A stretch of DNA of 64,000 bases from Xylaria sp. FL1777 (lineage: Eukaryota; Ascomycota; Sordariomycetes; Xylariales; Xylariaceae): positions 1-64,000 of the forward strand of contig MU400719.1 in assembly GCA_022578965.1 (NCBI GenBank), written 5' to 3'. Under the pieces are notes generated by a model. The model worked only from the letters and a program-made list of their open reading frames with translations. It did not search any database and had not been told where the DNA came from. Of this stretch, positions 1 to 13,779 are shown in pieces. Position 1 is the stretch's first letter, and every line of letters starts with the position of its first letter. Made by a program: the position numbers and the translations under genes.

Positions 1-210
1 TAAAATTAGCTAATAAAAATAAAGCTTTTATTAAAAATAATGTTTTTTAAGCTATTATAAATACATTTAATTTTATAATAAAATAAAACTGCTAGTTTAA
101 TTAAAGTTATAGTAGTATTAATTAAAAATAAATATATAAGCTTAATAAATTTGTTTATAATAATAAAAATAGCATTAATTAGTTTTTTTTTATAAAAAGT
201 TTTTAGTAAA
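1..210 (-). pseudogene. Integrase catalytic core fossil of element A
   Basis: The reverse complement reads like the inverted copy at 15,373-15,576: a D-R-F-T-K-like block (now N-K-F-T-K) followed by an S-I-V-S-D-R-like block (now S-I-V-F-N-K). This order is typical of the RNase H-fold core of Gypsy integrases. The acidic residues have become Asn through G-to-A change. The fossil is cut by the window start. Confidence 0.7.
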
Positions 211-1658
211 CTTATAATAAAGTTTATAAATAGCTTTTATATAAGTTTATTAAGTATTAATAAAGCGTTAAGTTTATTATATTTTTAATAATATTTTGTT
301 TTAGTTTTAAAGCAAATTATATAGCTTTATATATATTTTTTAATATTTAGTTTTATATTGCTTTAGTAAAACTTTTGTTATAATAGTTTTAAAGTGTAGC
401 TTTAGCTAAAATATTTAGCTAAAGAATTATTATAATATAGCTTAATAAGTTAAAAATATATAGCTTTTTTAAAAAAAATATAAATTTTGTTTTTATAGTA
501 AACTAAAGATTTTTTTATTAATTATTAAAAATTTATAAGTTTTTTTGCTTTTAATTGCTTTATAATTGCATAATATTTAAAGTTTTTTTTTTAAACTTTT
601 TAAATAAGGTTTTTTAGCTTTTTAAAAGCTTTTAAATCTTTTAATTTTTTTAAGCTTATAGCTATTTATATATATAAACATATAACTGCTTAAATAAAAA
701 AAGCTTTTTTAGCAAATATAGCTTTAAAATATAAAGCTTTAGCTTAAGCATTAAAATATAAATCAAAAATTTTAACTTGTTATATTATTATAACTTTTTT
801 TTTTAACGTTAAAAAAATAGTAATATTACTAAGCAAAATAGCTATATAATTAAAACAGCGCAAAAAAAAATTAGCTTTGTTTTTTTTACTTGCTTAATAT
901 TTAATAATAAAGTTAAAAAAAGCTAATAATAAATATTAATAAGCTTACTTTTTATTAAGCTTTAGTATTTTTATAAACGCTTAAAAGTTAATATAATTAA
1001 TTAATATTTTAACTAATAAATTGCTTTTTTATAAATAATGCTGCTAATGCTTAAAGTAATTTATTATTATAAGCATTTTTTAGTTAAACATATTATATTG
1101 CATTTTTTTTTTAAATAGCTTTTAAAAATAAAACATAACTAGTTTAAAAATGCTTTAATTATTTTATTAAAATAGATTTTTTACAAAAGCTACTTTAAAA
1201 AAATTGGTTTTTAGCAATATTTGTTTTTTAGGGTTAAAATATATAAAAAAAATAGCTTGCTTAAATATATTTTAAAAGTTTTTAAAAGCTTTTTTTTTAA
1301 AACTATTTAAAAAAATTCGACTTTTTTTTGTTTTTATTATATTTTTTTTTAAATACTTAAACAAAAGCGTAGCAATATAAAAATACTTGTTTATAAAATA
1401 GCAATAAAAATTATAAAACTTTAAAAATTATTATAGCACTTAATAAATATTTAATATAAGCTATTATTAAATAGTATTTATACATAAAAAGTTTATTTTA
1501 ATTTTTTAGCTAAAAATAATATAACTTAAAAATTTAATTTTTTTTTAATAAAATTAGCATTTAAATAGCTTAGCATATAGTTTTGCTTTTTGTAGCTTTT
1601 TAATAATGTTTTAAATATGTTTTATATAAAAATCTTTATTTAAAAAAAAAATAAGCAT

Positions 1659-1670
1659 ATTATTAAAATA
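1659..1670 (-). other. RIP-altered YxDD box of element A reverse transcriptase
   Basis: On the minus strand the four codons read Y-F-N-N and are followed by M-L-I-F. This is the Gypsy catalytic box Y-[LF]-D-D with both aspartates changed to asparagine, as expected from GpA-to-ApA (RIP) change. It is the inverted equivalent of 13,912-13,923. Confidence 0.8.
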
Positions 1671-3796
1671 TGCAATACAAAATATATTTATTATATTATT
1701 AAATATTTTTTATATATAACTTTAAAAAGTAGCAAAAACATTTAATAAACTTATAAATATAACTAGAAATTTATAGTAGCTATAATATATATAAAACACT
1801 ATTTTTTACTTATTTTTTTTTAAATATATAAGCAATAATAAGCATTTTTAAAGTTAATTTTACTAAAGATTTTAGCTTTTAAAATTTTATTAAGCAGCTT
1901 TAAAATAAGTAATAAAATATATTAATTTTTGCGTATAACTTAATTAAGTTTTTTATAGTTTATATATAAATATAAGCTTTTATTTTTTTTAAGTATAAAA
2001 AGAATTAAAGCGCTAATAAAACTAATAAACTTTTTAATTTTTTTTGCTTTTAATATTTTATTAAGCTATTTTTGTAGTTTTTTTAGCTTATTTTAAGCTA
2101 ATAAATATATAAAAAAATAAAGTATAACTATGTTTTTTTTTAGTTTAATAGCAAAGTTTTTTTGCTTTAATTATAATAATATGTTTGCTTTATTAGTATT
2201 AAAAAATTTAAATAAATTATAAAACTTTTTTAAAATTGCTATAAAATTAAAATAACTAAAGCTTTTTTTTAATTTTTTAAGCTATATAAGTTTAAATAAT
2301 TAAATAATAGTATAGCAGCAAGCTTAGTTTTAGTAAGCTTTTATAAACTTAGTTAAGCTAAATATTTTTACTTAAAAGCAATATAATTTAAAAAACTATT
2401 AATTAGTGCTTAAATTTAGTATAATTTTTTTATTTTTTAAAGTAATTTAAAATAGTAAAAAAAAGCTGCTTTTAAAGCAATAGTTATAATTAATAATTAT
2501 ATATGCACGCTTAATTCTGCAAGTAATACTATAACTATTAGTTAATTTATAAATAACTTAATAAGCTTTATAAATAAAAAATCTATTTTTAGTAGCATGC
2601 TATAATGCAAGTATATAAAAAAGTGCTTGCTGCAATTTATAATAAAAAGCAAAAATAAAACTAATATAGTTATATTTAATACATAAATTAAAATTAACAT
2701 AAGTTTTAATAAATAGTTTTATAAAGCTAATAAAATAAATAGTACAAAAAATATAAAAACAGCATAAAATAAATATATAAAGTAATAACTTTAGCTTAAA
2801 ACTTATAGCTAATATAATTAATGCTAAGCTTACTACTTGTTTTTTAAGTTATAATATTATAGTTTTTATAAAAAAAATATATAAAACTTTAATTACTATT
2901 TTTAGTTTTTTTTATTTATATTTTAGTTTTTATTTATTTAAATTTTTTAAATAGTTTGTTTTTAAGTAGTATTATTATTATAGCTAGTATAACTATTAAA
3001 TTTATTATTTTTATTTTTATTATTATTATTATTATCTTTAAGCTAAAAGCAATTAAAAGTAATATAGCTAAGTTATTTATAGCTATAGCAAATAAAATTT
3101 TTATAAAAGTTTAAATTTAAACTACTTTTATTGTTGTTTTAAAGTTAATTTAAAGAGGTTTTAAAAATATAATAATTTTTTAAAATATAAGTATTATTAT
3201 TATTACTTTAGTTATCTATATATTTTTAGTTCTAGTACTAGCTATAACTTTTATTATTATTGCTTTTATAGTATTAGTTTTAGCTTTTATAGCTATTATT
3301 GCTTTTATAAAATTTTTAGTTATTATTATTATAGCTATTATTATAATTATTGCTTTTGCAAAAATAGTTTTAACTATTAAAACTAGTATTATTGTTTTTA
3401 TAGCTAGTATTAATATATTAATTACTAGTTTAATTTTGCTTAATATTTAAAGTTAATTTACTAGTAATTTAAGTAACGTTTAACTTTAGTTTTTTTTTAT
3501 TGCAGTTTAAGCATTGCTTTTTAATTATTAATTTTTAGCGTTATTATATAGCATTAATTATATTAACTTATATAGTTAGCAATAAGTTATAATAGTTTAT
3601 TAGCTTTTATTAAAGTAGTACACTTAGTTTTTAGTAATATAATAAAGCTTTTTTGCTTTTGTTTTAATAAACATTTTAAAGTTTAATGCTAGCAAAGTAT
3701 TAATTAAATAGTTTTAAGTTTTAGTTAACTTATTAACTTGCTTGTTTTAATTATATGCTTATGCTAGCTTATAAAAAAACAAACTACTTAAATAAA

Positions 3797-4003
3797 TAAT
3801 ATAAACTAAAAAGGGGACTTTATATTTATAAAGTTTAGCTATAGTAATATCTTTATTTGTGGCTATAATAGCTTAGCTAAATAACTATGTAAAGCTTATG
3901 CTTAAAGCAATTATATAGCAATTGCTTGTAGGGCCTCTTTTTTTTTAATTTATATTATACTTTTTATGCTTAATTGCTTTATTACTTATAGTAAACCTTA
4001 CTA
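3797..4003 (+). repeat. 5' LTR of element D
   Basis: It is a 207-bp copy of 27,756-27,962 with equal length and no visible indel. Differences are almost all C/T or G/A. It includes the shared block AAAAAGGGGACTTTAT near the start and GTAAACCTTACTA at the end. Confidence 0.9.
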
Positions 4004-4005
4004 AA

Positions 4006-4018
4006 TGGTGAGATAAGC
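4006..4018 (+). other. Candidate primer-binding site of element D
   Basis: TGGTGAGATAAGC begins two bases after the end of the 5' LTR, the usual place for a tRNA primer-binding site, and starts with the usual TGG. The matching tRNA was not identified and RIP may have changed bases. Confidence 0.4.
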
Positions 4019-7000
4019 TTTATGATTAATACTTTATACTTTAGTTTTTTTTTTTTGCTAGTAAGTTATGTGCGTAGAATATAGTATAGCCCTTTTACTT
4101 ATATAATTTACTGTTATTTTGTTTAAATTAATTTTTATAACATTTAAACCTTTTTTAGCAAAACTACGCAAAACAAATAAAGTTTAGCTTTTAGATTACA
4201 TAAACCCTGTTATTTATTTTTTTTAGATTAGTTTTTATAACATTTAAAGCGCTTTTAGTACTTATTTTGATTTTTATTAAAGTTAATTTACTAAGATTTA
4301 TGCTACTTGCAGTTAATTTGCAAGGATTTATGCTGCTTACAAGCGTTAATTATTAATTATTTATTAGCTAAGTATTTTATATACCTTATACTTGCTAAAT
4401 AGCTATACTGCTTAAATATTATTATATTTAACCTTATGTTAATGTTTATAGTTATATAACTTCTAGTTCTTAAAACATTAGTTTATATTATATTTAGCTA
4501 TTTTTTGCTTGCATTAGGTTTTTTAATACGTGTAACACTTAATATATTTTACTTAATTTTATTATATTTGCGTTATATTTAATTATATTTTTAATTTTAA
4601 ATTATTTGCTTTATGAAGTTATGCAATAATTTAATAAAGCAACTAATAAGCAAGTAGCATTAACTTAATTAAGTATAAACTTAGTTAAACTTAAAGAAAT
4701 TTTCCAAGTTTTATAAATATGCTAATTTATACTTATTTATACATTTATACATTTTAACGCATTAAATCTTAGTATTACTTTATATACTTATATTTTATAC
4801 TTTATGTTATTTTTTAGCTTGCGTTACTTATTGCTATTAGCTTTAATAGCAAGCTAAAACAATAAACAAAACAATTTATTAAGCAAATATTTTAATAACT
4901 TACTTTTAGATTTGCAAATAAGTACTTTGTTAAATTACAAAGGTTTTAAAACTAAGTTTATTGTTAAAAATTTAACACTAAAACTTATTAAAATAAGCAA
5001 AAAACCGGTTAACTTACTAAATTAGCCGCTTAAACTTTTTAAAATAAACAAAAAACTAGCTAACTTACTAAATTAACTGCTAATGTTATATATACTTTAT
5101 AGTTTGCAACTATTGCGTTTTATGCTTACTTTTAAACTAGTTTGTTTTAAAAAAAGAACTTAAGACTTATAAACTATAAGTGCTTTTTTGCTAAAAGAAA
5201 TAGCTATAGCTAATATTAATGCTAATGCTTTCCTTTCTAATTAAAAAAAAAGTTCATTGTTAACTTTAAAGCAAATAAGCAACAATAAAAAAACATAGTA
5301 ATACTTAATAAATAAATTAGCTAATTAAAATTAAAGAATAGCTTAAATTGTTTAAAACTAAAAGAAGCTAAATAAAAATGTTTGTTATAAGTTAAATTTT
5401 TTAAAAACTAATAAAATATTTATTAAAGATTTAAATACTTTAAGTAAGCAAGTTAATTATTTTTAAGAAATAATGAACTAAGTTATTAAAAGTAATAATT
5501 AAACAGAAAATATGCTAAAAGAACTTTTAAACTGCATATTTTATATTTGCAATAGTTTAGCATTGTTTTTATTAAGGACACTAGTACTATATTAGCTAGT
5601 GCTAAAACAACTAGTTTTACTTTAGCTATTTTTATTATTACTTTATATAAATATACTTAGTTTTAAATTATAATTGCTTTAAAGAAATAAAGTAGCTTTA
5701 TTTTTAATGCTTATAATAGCTATGCTTGTTAAATTAGCAAGCAACTTTTATTAAAAATTACTATAAAAGTTATTATATTTAGTAACTTTTAATTTAATAA
5801 ACATTAATTGTTTTTTTGCTTTTTAGTTTAATTTTAATATTAATATAGTACTACGCTTATTAATTAAAACTACTTAATTAGTGGCTTTTTTAGTAGCACT
5901 TTTTGCTTAAATAGTAGCTTTTATGCTTTTTATACTATTTATTGCAAGCATTACAGCTAATGCAACAATAATAATTGTGCTATTTATAATAATTAACTTT
6001 ACTTTTGTTTTTAATATAAAAATTACTACTTTTATACTTATATAACTAACTGTACATAAAGCAGCACTTAAAAGCAATAGTTTTAACTAAAATAAACTGT
6101 TTAAGTTTTTTATTATATATTAGTAGTTTAAAAAAGCAAAAAGTTATACTTTTAATAGTTATAAAAAGAAAACTAAAAAACGTATAAATATAAACATTAA
6201 TTTAAATCTAAATAATTCCTTAAATAATAATAATAGTAATAATAAGGGCAATAAATAACTTTTTTATAAAAATAAAGTTAACTTGCTTAGTTAAAGCAAT
6301 TATACTAACTAAAGTGCTACTTTTAAAAAAAAATTAAATAGATTTACTATTAGCAGATTAAATAAGCTAAAACATTTTAATATTAGCTATTTTAATCTTA
6401 ATTAAAATGATTTTAAAAATATTAGCATAGTTATAAATAATAATAAACTGATTTTTACTAACATTTATTGCTTTATAAATTATATTTTTTTGTTTTTTAA
6501 AAACTTAAGCATTTATAACTTTAATAAAAAGCAAATATTAAGAATGTTTTAAACTTTATTAAGAAAAACTGCAGTAATATAATAAAATAATAAGTTAATA
6601 TTAGCTATATATATAAGCTATTATGCTAAAAGATTAAATAAAATACTTAACGAACTTATAATTTAATTTGTAATGCTTGCTTTTAAAGCAACTTAACAAT
6701 TTAATAGTATTAAGCTTACTTTAAAAAATATAGCTTAAAAGAATATAATAATAATAACTTTTATTTAAAAAAAGCTGCAATATATTAAAGCAATAAAAGT
6801 TTTAACTAAAAATAATAGTAATTAGTAAAGCATAATAGTTTCTATTTAAACTTATATAAATATAAACATTAAGCAATATTTTTACGTTTTTAAAAAGGAG
6901 AAATCTTTAGCTAAATATATAATTAAGGTTATTAAAGCAAAGCTAATTTTTATTATAGTAGTAAAAAAGATGTTTTTTTATGCACGCAAAGGAAAAAAGC

Positions 7001-8900
7001 AATATATATAATATTAATTGCTTTTGCTTAAAGGTTATAATTATAAGTTTTGTAAAGATAAGTATAAGTATAAGTTAAAAAATAAAGATAAGTTTAGCAA
7101 AAATAGTAAAAATAATAATAATAAGCTTTTATAAAAAAAAAAAACGTAAATGTAAATATAGTTATAAGCATTATTAAAATAAATATAATAAGCATAAAAA
7201 GAATTATAACTAAGCTTATTTTATAAACTTTAATTTTAAGTTTACTTTTTTTAAGTTTAAGAATTTAACTTTCTTTTTTTTAAAGAGCTTAAATAGTGCA
7301 GCTTTTGTAGTAATAAACTATAGTAATATATGCAAATACTATAAAAAGACTTTTAACTTGTTACATAATAAGGATTAATATGTTTATAAATGTATTAATT
7401 GCTTATATAAACAAATTATATTTTAGTTGCTTGCTAATTTAATAATGTGTATATATAGGCGTTATTATACTTTGTTTAATTTTTATAATTAGCTGTTTTA
7501 TTATTTAAAGACTTGTAGTGCAAACAAATCATAAGTAAACTTAGCTTTATGTTAGCTAAAAATAAGCGTTTCTGCAAAAATTAAAAGCGCTAAATTTAAA
7601 GCTAAGCTAATTATACTTTATATATACTAAGCATTTTTAGTTGTTAATACTTTAAATAACTTATTAAAATGTTTTAGCATTAAATACTTGTATTTTAAAG
7701 TAAATATATATGTTAAACCTAATAATAAAAAAGTTTAAATATGCTTAAATATAAATGCATTATAAAGCATTATTACGTGCAAGCTTTTTAATACTTATAA
7801 ATATATAATTAAATATTAAAAAAGTTAATAAGCAAAAAAAATTAAAAGTATTAATAAAAGCTGCTTTTATTATATATTAAAAGCTAAGTTTAAACTTTAC
7901 TTGTTAAAACATAATAATTACAGATTTTTTAAGCTTTTGCAAATTAAAAAAAAAGCTTAAGTAATTAAAAAAAACATAACATTTTATTTTCTGCTAAGCA
8001 TTAAGTGTTTAAATTTATAAAGTATAATTATTAATTATAAAAAGGCAAAAATAACTATAGCTAACATAAACAACTTTAAAATTTTATTTTAAGTATATTT
8101 ATATGCGCACTTATATATATAAAGAGTTATTTTAGCTCGCGAGGTATTTTTTAGGCTTAATGTTATAATATAAGCTTTAGCTACATATAAACTTTTGCTT
8201 GCTAATTATAACTTTATGTTTAAGCTATTTTATAAAAATAGTATAGCTATACTTATTAAGTTTATTACTTTTAAAAGTGTAGTTTTAGCTAATTTTTTGC
8301 TTTAAATTAAAATTATACCTAAAAGTACTTATATTAGCATTATTTAAAAGCAGTTTTTTAGTAGTAAAGCTAAAAAGAAATCCTAAAAAGCATATTTAAA
8401 AATAGTTATGCTAACTATAAGCATTATAGCTATAAGTGCTTTATTTAGCATAATATTTAGAAATACTAACGCTAGAACTATTAATGCTACTAATATTAGC
8501 TTAAATATTATTAATAAAAGTATTTATATTTTTAATAACTTTGAGTTTTTTAATATGTTTTGTATAAACAAGTTAATTAACTTAATTTTTACGCTTAAAC
8601 AAATTGCTATTAATGCATATATTTTTAGCTATAACTTTAACTTTTATACTAATATAACTAATATTGCTAATGTAATAAATATGCTTAAACAAACTAGTGT
8701 TTTAATTATTAGCTTAGTTATTAATGCAATATATAGCATAATTAAAAGATTAGCTAACTAGCTATTAAAAAAAATAAACAATGCAATAAACTTAAATGTG
8801 CTAAAACTTAAAATTTGCAAAATTATTTTTATTTTAGGAATTAAAAAACCTAACAAAAAAAATAAAGTTATATTGCTAGCTAGCTATTTTATTTATATTA
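4019..8900 (+). pseudogene. Element D gag/protease region, decayed
   Basis: This is the internal 5' part of element D. A translated stretch near 7,330-7,420 has spaced Cys and His residues (C-K-Y-Y-K-K-T-F, then H, then C-I-N-C) resembling a zinc-finger-like gag segment. The rest has too many stops to read. An open frame of 117 codons at 8,408-8,761 is rich in I, N, L and F and looks like an AT-composition artefact rather than a gene. Confidence 0.45.
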
Positions 8901-9419
8901 GCAAAAATATAATAGCAAAAAAAATCTTACAATTAATTAACAAGATTTTTAAAATTTAGCAAAACTAAAATATTATTAATATTTTTAAAAATAAACTTAT
9001 AAGAATACCTTTAATAAACAATTAGCAAAAAACTAAGTTAAACAATTAACTTTATTTTTTAAGCATTTATAATAAAAAAGCTGTTAATTTTGTTTTTAAT
9101 TGGCTTTATATATAAGGTTAAATAAAATAAGTTAATAAACTTACTTTATTTGTGCATTTTACTTTTGTGGTTTAAACGCAAAAAAAAAAAAAACTATATT
9201 TGCAACTAGTAATTAACTTGCGAACTTTAAACAAAGTAGCTATTTTAAATAATTATTTTTTGCTTTTTTAATCTAAGGTTATTTTGTTAATTAAAAGAAA
9301 AAAATACATAACTTATATAAACATAACTTTTTTTTTTTATTAATTTAAAGTATATTCTAATTATTGCAATAAATTTACTATTGTTAGCTTAAAAAGTTTT
9401 AAACAGTTTATAGTTGCAC

Positions 9420-10744
9420 TTATGAAATTTTGCAATATATTTGCGTATATATAACAGTTTATAAATTGCTTACTTAAAAAGTTTAAGCATTTTTGTTGCG
9501 CTTTTATTAATAATATTATAATTTATTTTAACATTAAAAAAGAATACTTTTTTTATTTACGTATTATTTTTAAGCTGTTTTAAAGCAAAAAAATATCTTT
9601 TTTGCTAAAAAAGTTTTTTATAGCATACTTTTTTATTAAGCTTTTAAGCTTTTAAATAAACGCTTTTAGCATGTTAACTATTAAGCAAAAAGTTAAAGTA
9701 ATATAAAACATTAAGTTTTTTTGTTAATTTAAAGCTTTTAAACAATACTTAAGTATTACGAGTTTTTTATGTTTATTAATTTTGTTTTACGCAAAGATTT
9801 TAAAACTATTATAAAAACATAAAACTACGTTATTTAATAAAGAACGTAAGTCTAAAAAGTTTAAAATAAATAACTTTAGTAAACATTAAGCATATTGCTA
9901 CTTAATTTTTTTTAAACTTATAAAAGCTAAAAAAGCATTATTTTAAGCTATTTAAGATTTTATTTGTTTGTATATTATATTATATTATTATAACTTTAGC
10001 AAATTGTTATATATATAAGTAAATATATCTTTTAAGCAAAGCTTTAATATTATGCTATACTATATAAAAAATAATTATGTATAACAACTAAATATTTTTA
10101 TTTTTAGTGTATAAATATTTTTTGTTATATATTTAAGCTAATATATTTTAATTTTTAAGTTATAGTATAGTTTTTCTAAAATAAAAAGAAGTTATATTAT
10201 ATAAGCATATAAACGTTTACGTATAATAATTAAAGCATTAAAAAATCTTATAGTTGTTTTTATTAACTATTTTGCTATTAAAAGCATTATTAACTAAACT
10301 AATTTAAACATTACGTTTATAAATTGCGTTAATAAGTGCTTTATTAATGCTTTAATTTACTTTTTTTAATATAGTTTATAGGTATATTATTTGTTTAGCT
10401 ATGTTAACTATATATTAAATGCATTAAGTTGTTTTAAGAATATTAAGGACTTATTTAATGCAAAAAGCAATATATAAAGAACTAATAAAGATTTTATGCT
10501 TAATAATATTTAGTTAGTATTAATAAAAGCTATTATAAGTAATAAAGTAAAATTAGAGATTATTGCTAATTATAATAAAGACTTAAAGTATTATAGAACT
10601 TTGGACGTAATATGTGCAAATAGCAACAAAAATGCTGCAAATTTTTTGCGCTTAAGCTATTTTTTTGTAATTATAGATAAACTACTTTATAATGTTAACA
10701 AAAAAAGTTATTATTATTTTTATATTTTTAAAGATTAAGTTAGC
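9420..10744 (+). pseudogene. Element D reverse transcriptase, RNase H and integrase start, decayed
   Basis: On the plus strand near 9,420 the frame shows a fragment like C-N-A-P-A-x-F-Q (now C-N-I-F-A-Y-I), followed by F-I-N-N (9,503-9,514) and I-I-I-Y. This order is typical of Gypsy reverse transcriptase fingers/palm. A block near 9,740-9,800 resembles the F-L-G-x-x-N-F-Y-R-R-F region. About 10,430-10,540 resembles the D-A-L-S-R linker after RNase H. The frame then enters the integrase zinc-finger region and is cut at 10,744 by element B; it continues at 26,208. Family assignment rests on motif order read through stops. Confidence 0.7.
9503..9514 (+). other. RIP-altered YxDD box of element D reverse transcriptase
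   Basis: The codons TTT ATT AAT AAT read F-I-N-N and are followed by I-I-I-Y-F. They correspond to the [YF]-I-D-D catalytic box with both Asp changed to Asn. Confidence 0.8.
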
Positions 10745-10937
10745 TGTTATAATTAAGCTACTTAGGTACTTTAGCATATGTTATAGGTTATATATATATA
10801 TAGGATATCTTTTTTATACCTATTTTATAGGAGTTTTCTCCTTTTTTTAAGCTTTAGTTTTATTAAATACTTATTATAAAACTAAAGATATATTAACTAT
10901 TATATTTAACTTTTAATGCTTTATACTTTCTGTAATA
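10745..10937 (+). repeat. 5' LTR of element B
   Basis: It is 193 bp, starts TGTTATAATTAAG and ends TGTAATA. It matches 26,010-26,202 in direct orientation and 28,815-29,007 in reverse orientation, with differences mainly of the transition type. Confidence 0.92.
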
Positions 10938-13100
10938 ATTTTAAAGCTTTTTAAAATAAGGTTATTTATAATATTTTGTTATATTATAGAATAGCTAAAC
11001 ATTAACTAATTATATAAGCTAGTGCTATTTTTAATAGCTTTTCTTTAGAACAGACTTTAATAATAAACTAAGGACAAACTTAGCACAAATTATCTTTAGA
11101 ACTAAGCTTAAGCAAACAATAATTACTTAGTGTTTTAAGTGCTAATATTTAACTGTTGTAAACATAAATTGTATAGCTTTTAGCTAAAATTAAAAAGCTA
11201 AAGCAGCAAGTTATATAACAAAAAAATAAAAGCAAACAAGTTGCTTTAAAATTAAAAATAGCTTATATTATTTTTACTTTATAATTAAGTAAACAAAAGA
11301 ACTAAAGAATAACATTTTTAGAAAAACAAAGGAACTTTTTAAACTTTAAAAAATGATTTTGCAACTTAAGTTAAAAACAAAGATATAAAGATCTTAATAA
11401 TAATAACAACTTTTTATTTTTTAGCTTTAATAAAAAGCATAATTAAAGAAAATCTAAATATTAATTATATTAAAATTGCTTATATTACTATTAGCGCTAT
11501 TTATTTAAAAATGCTAATTTTAGCTAACTATTAAAGTTTAACTATAACTTTTTTAGCATGGAATTTACTTATTAATGCTAGCTAAAGTAAATAAAAGAAC
11601 TTTAAACTATTTTTAAAAAAGCTAATTAAAAATTCTGCTGTAATAAAAACAAAATCTTATATATATATAGCAATATAAACTAAAACTATAAAAATGCTTA
11701 TTAATTAGTATTATAAAGGTTATTAACCTTAGAAAAAAAACAATTTAAGATTAATTAAAAAGTGTTTTTAAATTAAACTAAGACTTTGCTTAAGTAGTTT
11801 GCTTTTTTATAAGCTAGCATAAGTATATAATTAAAACAAGTAAGTTAATAAGCTAACTAAAACTTAAAGCTATTTAATTAATACTTTGCTAGCATTAAAC
11901 TTTAAAATATTTACTAAAATAAAAGCAAAAAAGCCTTGTTATATTACTAAAAACTAAGCATACTACTTTAGTAAAAGTTAATGAACTATTATAACTTTTT
12001 ATTAACTATACAAGTTAATATAATTAATGCTATATAATAACGCTAAAAATTAATAACTAAAAAATAATGCTTAAACTGTAGTAAAAAAAAACTAGAGTTA
12101 AACATTACTTAAATTACTAATAAATTAACCTTAAATACTAAGCAAAACTAAACTAGTAATTAATATATTAATATTAGCTGCAAAAATAACAATATTAGTT
12201 TTAATAGTTAAAACTATTTTTACAGAAGCAATAATTATAATAATAGCTGTAATAATAATAACTAAAGATTTTATAAAAGCAATAATAGCTATAAAAGCTA
12301 AAACTAATACTATAAAAGCAATAATAATAAAAGTTATAGCTAGTATTAAAACTAAAGATATATAAACAACTAAAGTAATAATAATAATACTTATACTTTA
12401 AAGAATTATTATATTTTTAAAACCTTTTTAAATTAACTTTAAAACAACAATAAAAATAGTTTAAATTTAAACTTTTATAAAAACTTTATTTATTATAGCT
12501 ATAAATAATTTAGCTATATTGCTTTTAATTACCTTTAGTTTAAAGGTAATAATAATAATAGTAATAATAGAAACAATAAATCTAATAGCTATATTAGCTA
12601 TAATAGTAATATTACTTAAAAACAAACTATTTAAAAAATTTAAGTAAATAAAAACTAAAACATAAATAAAAAAAACTAAAAACAGCAATTAAAGTTTTAT
12701 ATATTTTTTTTATAAAAGCTATAATATTATAACTTAAAAAACAAGTAATAAGCTTAGCATTAACTATATTAGCTATAAGTTTTAAGCTAAAGTTATTATT
12801 TTATATACTTATTTTATGCTATTTTTATACTTTTTGTATTATTTATTTTGTTAGCTTTATAAAACTATTTATTAAAACTTATATTAATTTTAATTTATGC
12901 ATTAAATATAACTATATTAGTTTTACTTTTGCTTTTTATTATAAATTATAGCAAACATCTTTTTATATACTTATATTATAACATACTATTAAAAGTAGAT
13001 TTTTTATTTATAAAGCTTATTAAGTTATTTATAAATTAACTAATAGTTATAGTATTACTTATAAAATTAAGCGTGCATATATAGCTATTAATTATAACTA
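10938..13100 (+). pseudogene. Element B gag region, decayed
   Basis: This segment follows the 5' LTR and is repeated in reverse orientation in element A (27,968-28,814 and about 2,400-3,791). It includes AT/trinucleotide-rich low-complexity DNA at 12,180-12,600. A 73-codon minus-strand open frame at 12,467-12,688 (mostly I, V, F, L) is the antisense of this tract and is not a gene. No gag domain can be read. Confidence 0.5.
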
Positions 13101-13779
13101 TTGCTTTAAAAGCAGCTTTTTTTTACTATTTTAAACTATCTTAAAAAATAAAGAAATTATACTAAATTTAAGCACTAATTAATAGTTTTTTAAATTATGC
13201 TACTTTTAAATAAAAATACTTAGCTTAACTAGGTTTATAAAAACTTGCTAAAACTAAGCTTGCTGCTATGCTATTATTTAACTATTTAAATTTATATAGC
13301 TTAAAAAATTAAAAAAAAGCTTTAGTTACTTTAATTTTATAGCAATTCTAAAAAAGTTTTATAATTTATTTAAGTTTTTTAATACTAGCAAAGCAAATAT
13401 ATTGCTATAATTAAAGCAAGAAAACTTTATTATTAAGCTAAAAAAAAACATAGTTATATTTTATTTTTTTATATATTTATTAGCTTAAAATAAGCTAAAA
13501 AAACTACAAAAATAGCTTAATAAAATGCTAAAAGCAAAAAAAATTAAAAAGTTTACTAGCTTTATTAACGCTTTAATCTTTTTTATATTTAAAAAAAATA
13601 AAAGCTTACGCTTATATATAAATTATAAAAAACTTAATTAAGTTATATGCAAAAATTAATATATTTTATTACTTATTTTAAAGCTGCTTAATAAAATTTT
13701 AAAAGCTAAAATCTTTAGTAAAATTAACTTTAAAAACGCTTATTATTACTTATATATTTAAAAAAAAAATAAATAAAAA

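Larger units (their letters stand above)
1..3796 (-). mobile_element. Gypsy element A, pol/gag part, RIP-degraded (window-truncated)
   Basis: This is the downstream part of a Ty3/Gypsy retrotransposon read on the minus strand. Bases 1 to about 3,790 are the reverse complement of about 11,790-15,577 (element B), differing mainly by C/T and G/A changes and small indels. The minus strand carries the reverse transcriptase box as Y-F-N-N (1,659-1,670; YxDD with both Asp codons changed GAT to AAT) and the integrase core at about 1-210. Gag is the low-complexity stretch at 2,900-3,450. The rest of its 3' end and its 3' LTR lie left of the window. The element breaks at 3,796, where element D inserted, and resumes at 27,963. 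It is non-functional. Confidence 0.85.

Noticed and set aside
8408..8761. 117-codon open frame in AT-rich DNA
   Set aside because: I/N/L/F-rich, lies inside element D, no start context or domain; a by-product of RIP composition.
12467..12688. 73-codon minus frame rich in I, V and F
   Set aside because: It is antisense to the low-complexity gag-like tract of element B, and its counterpart in A is broken.
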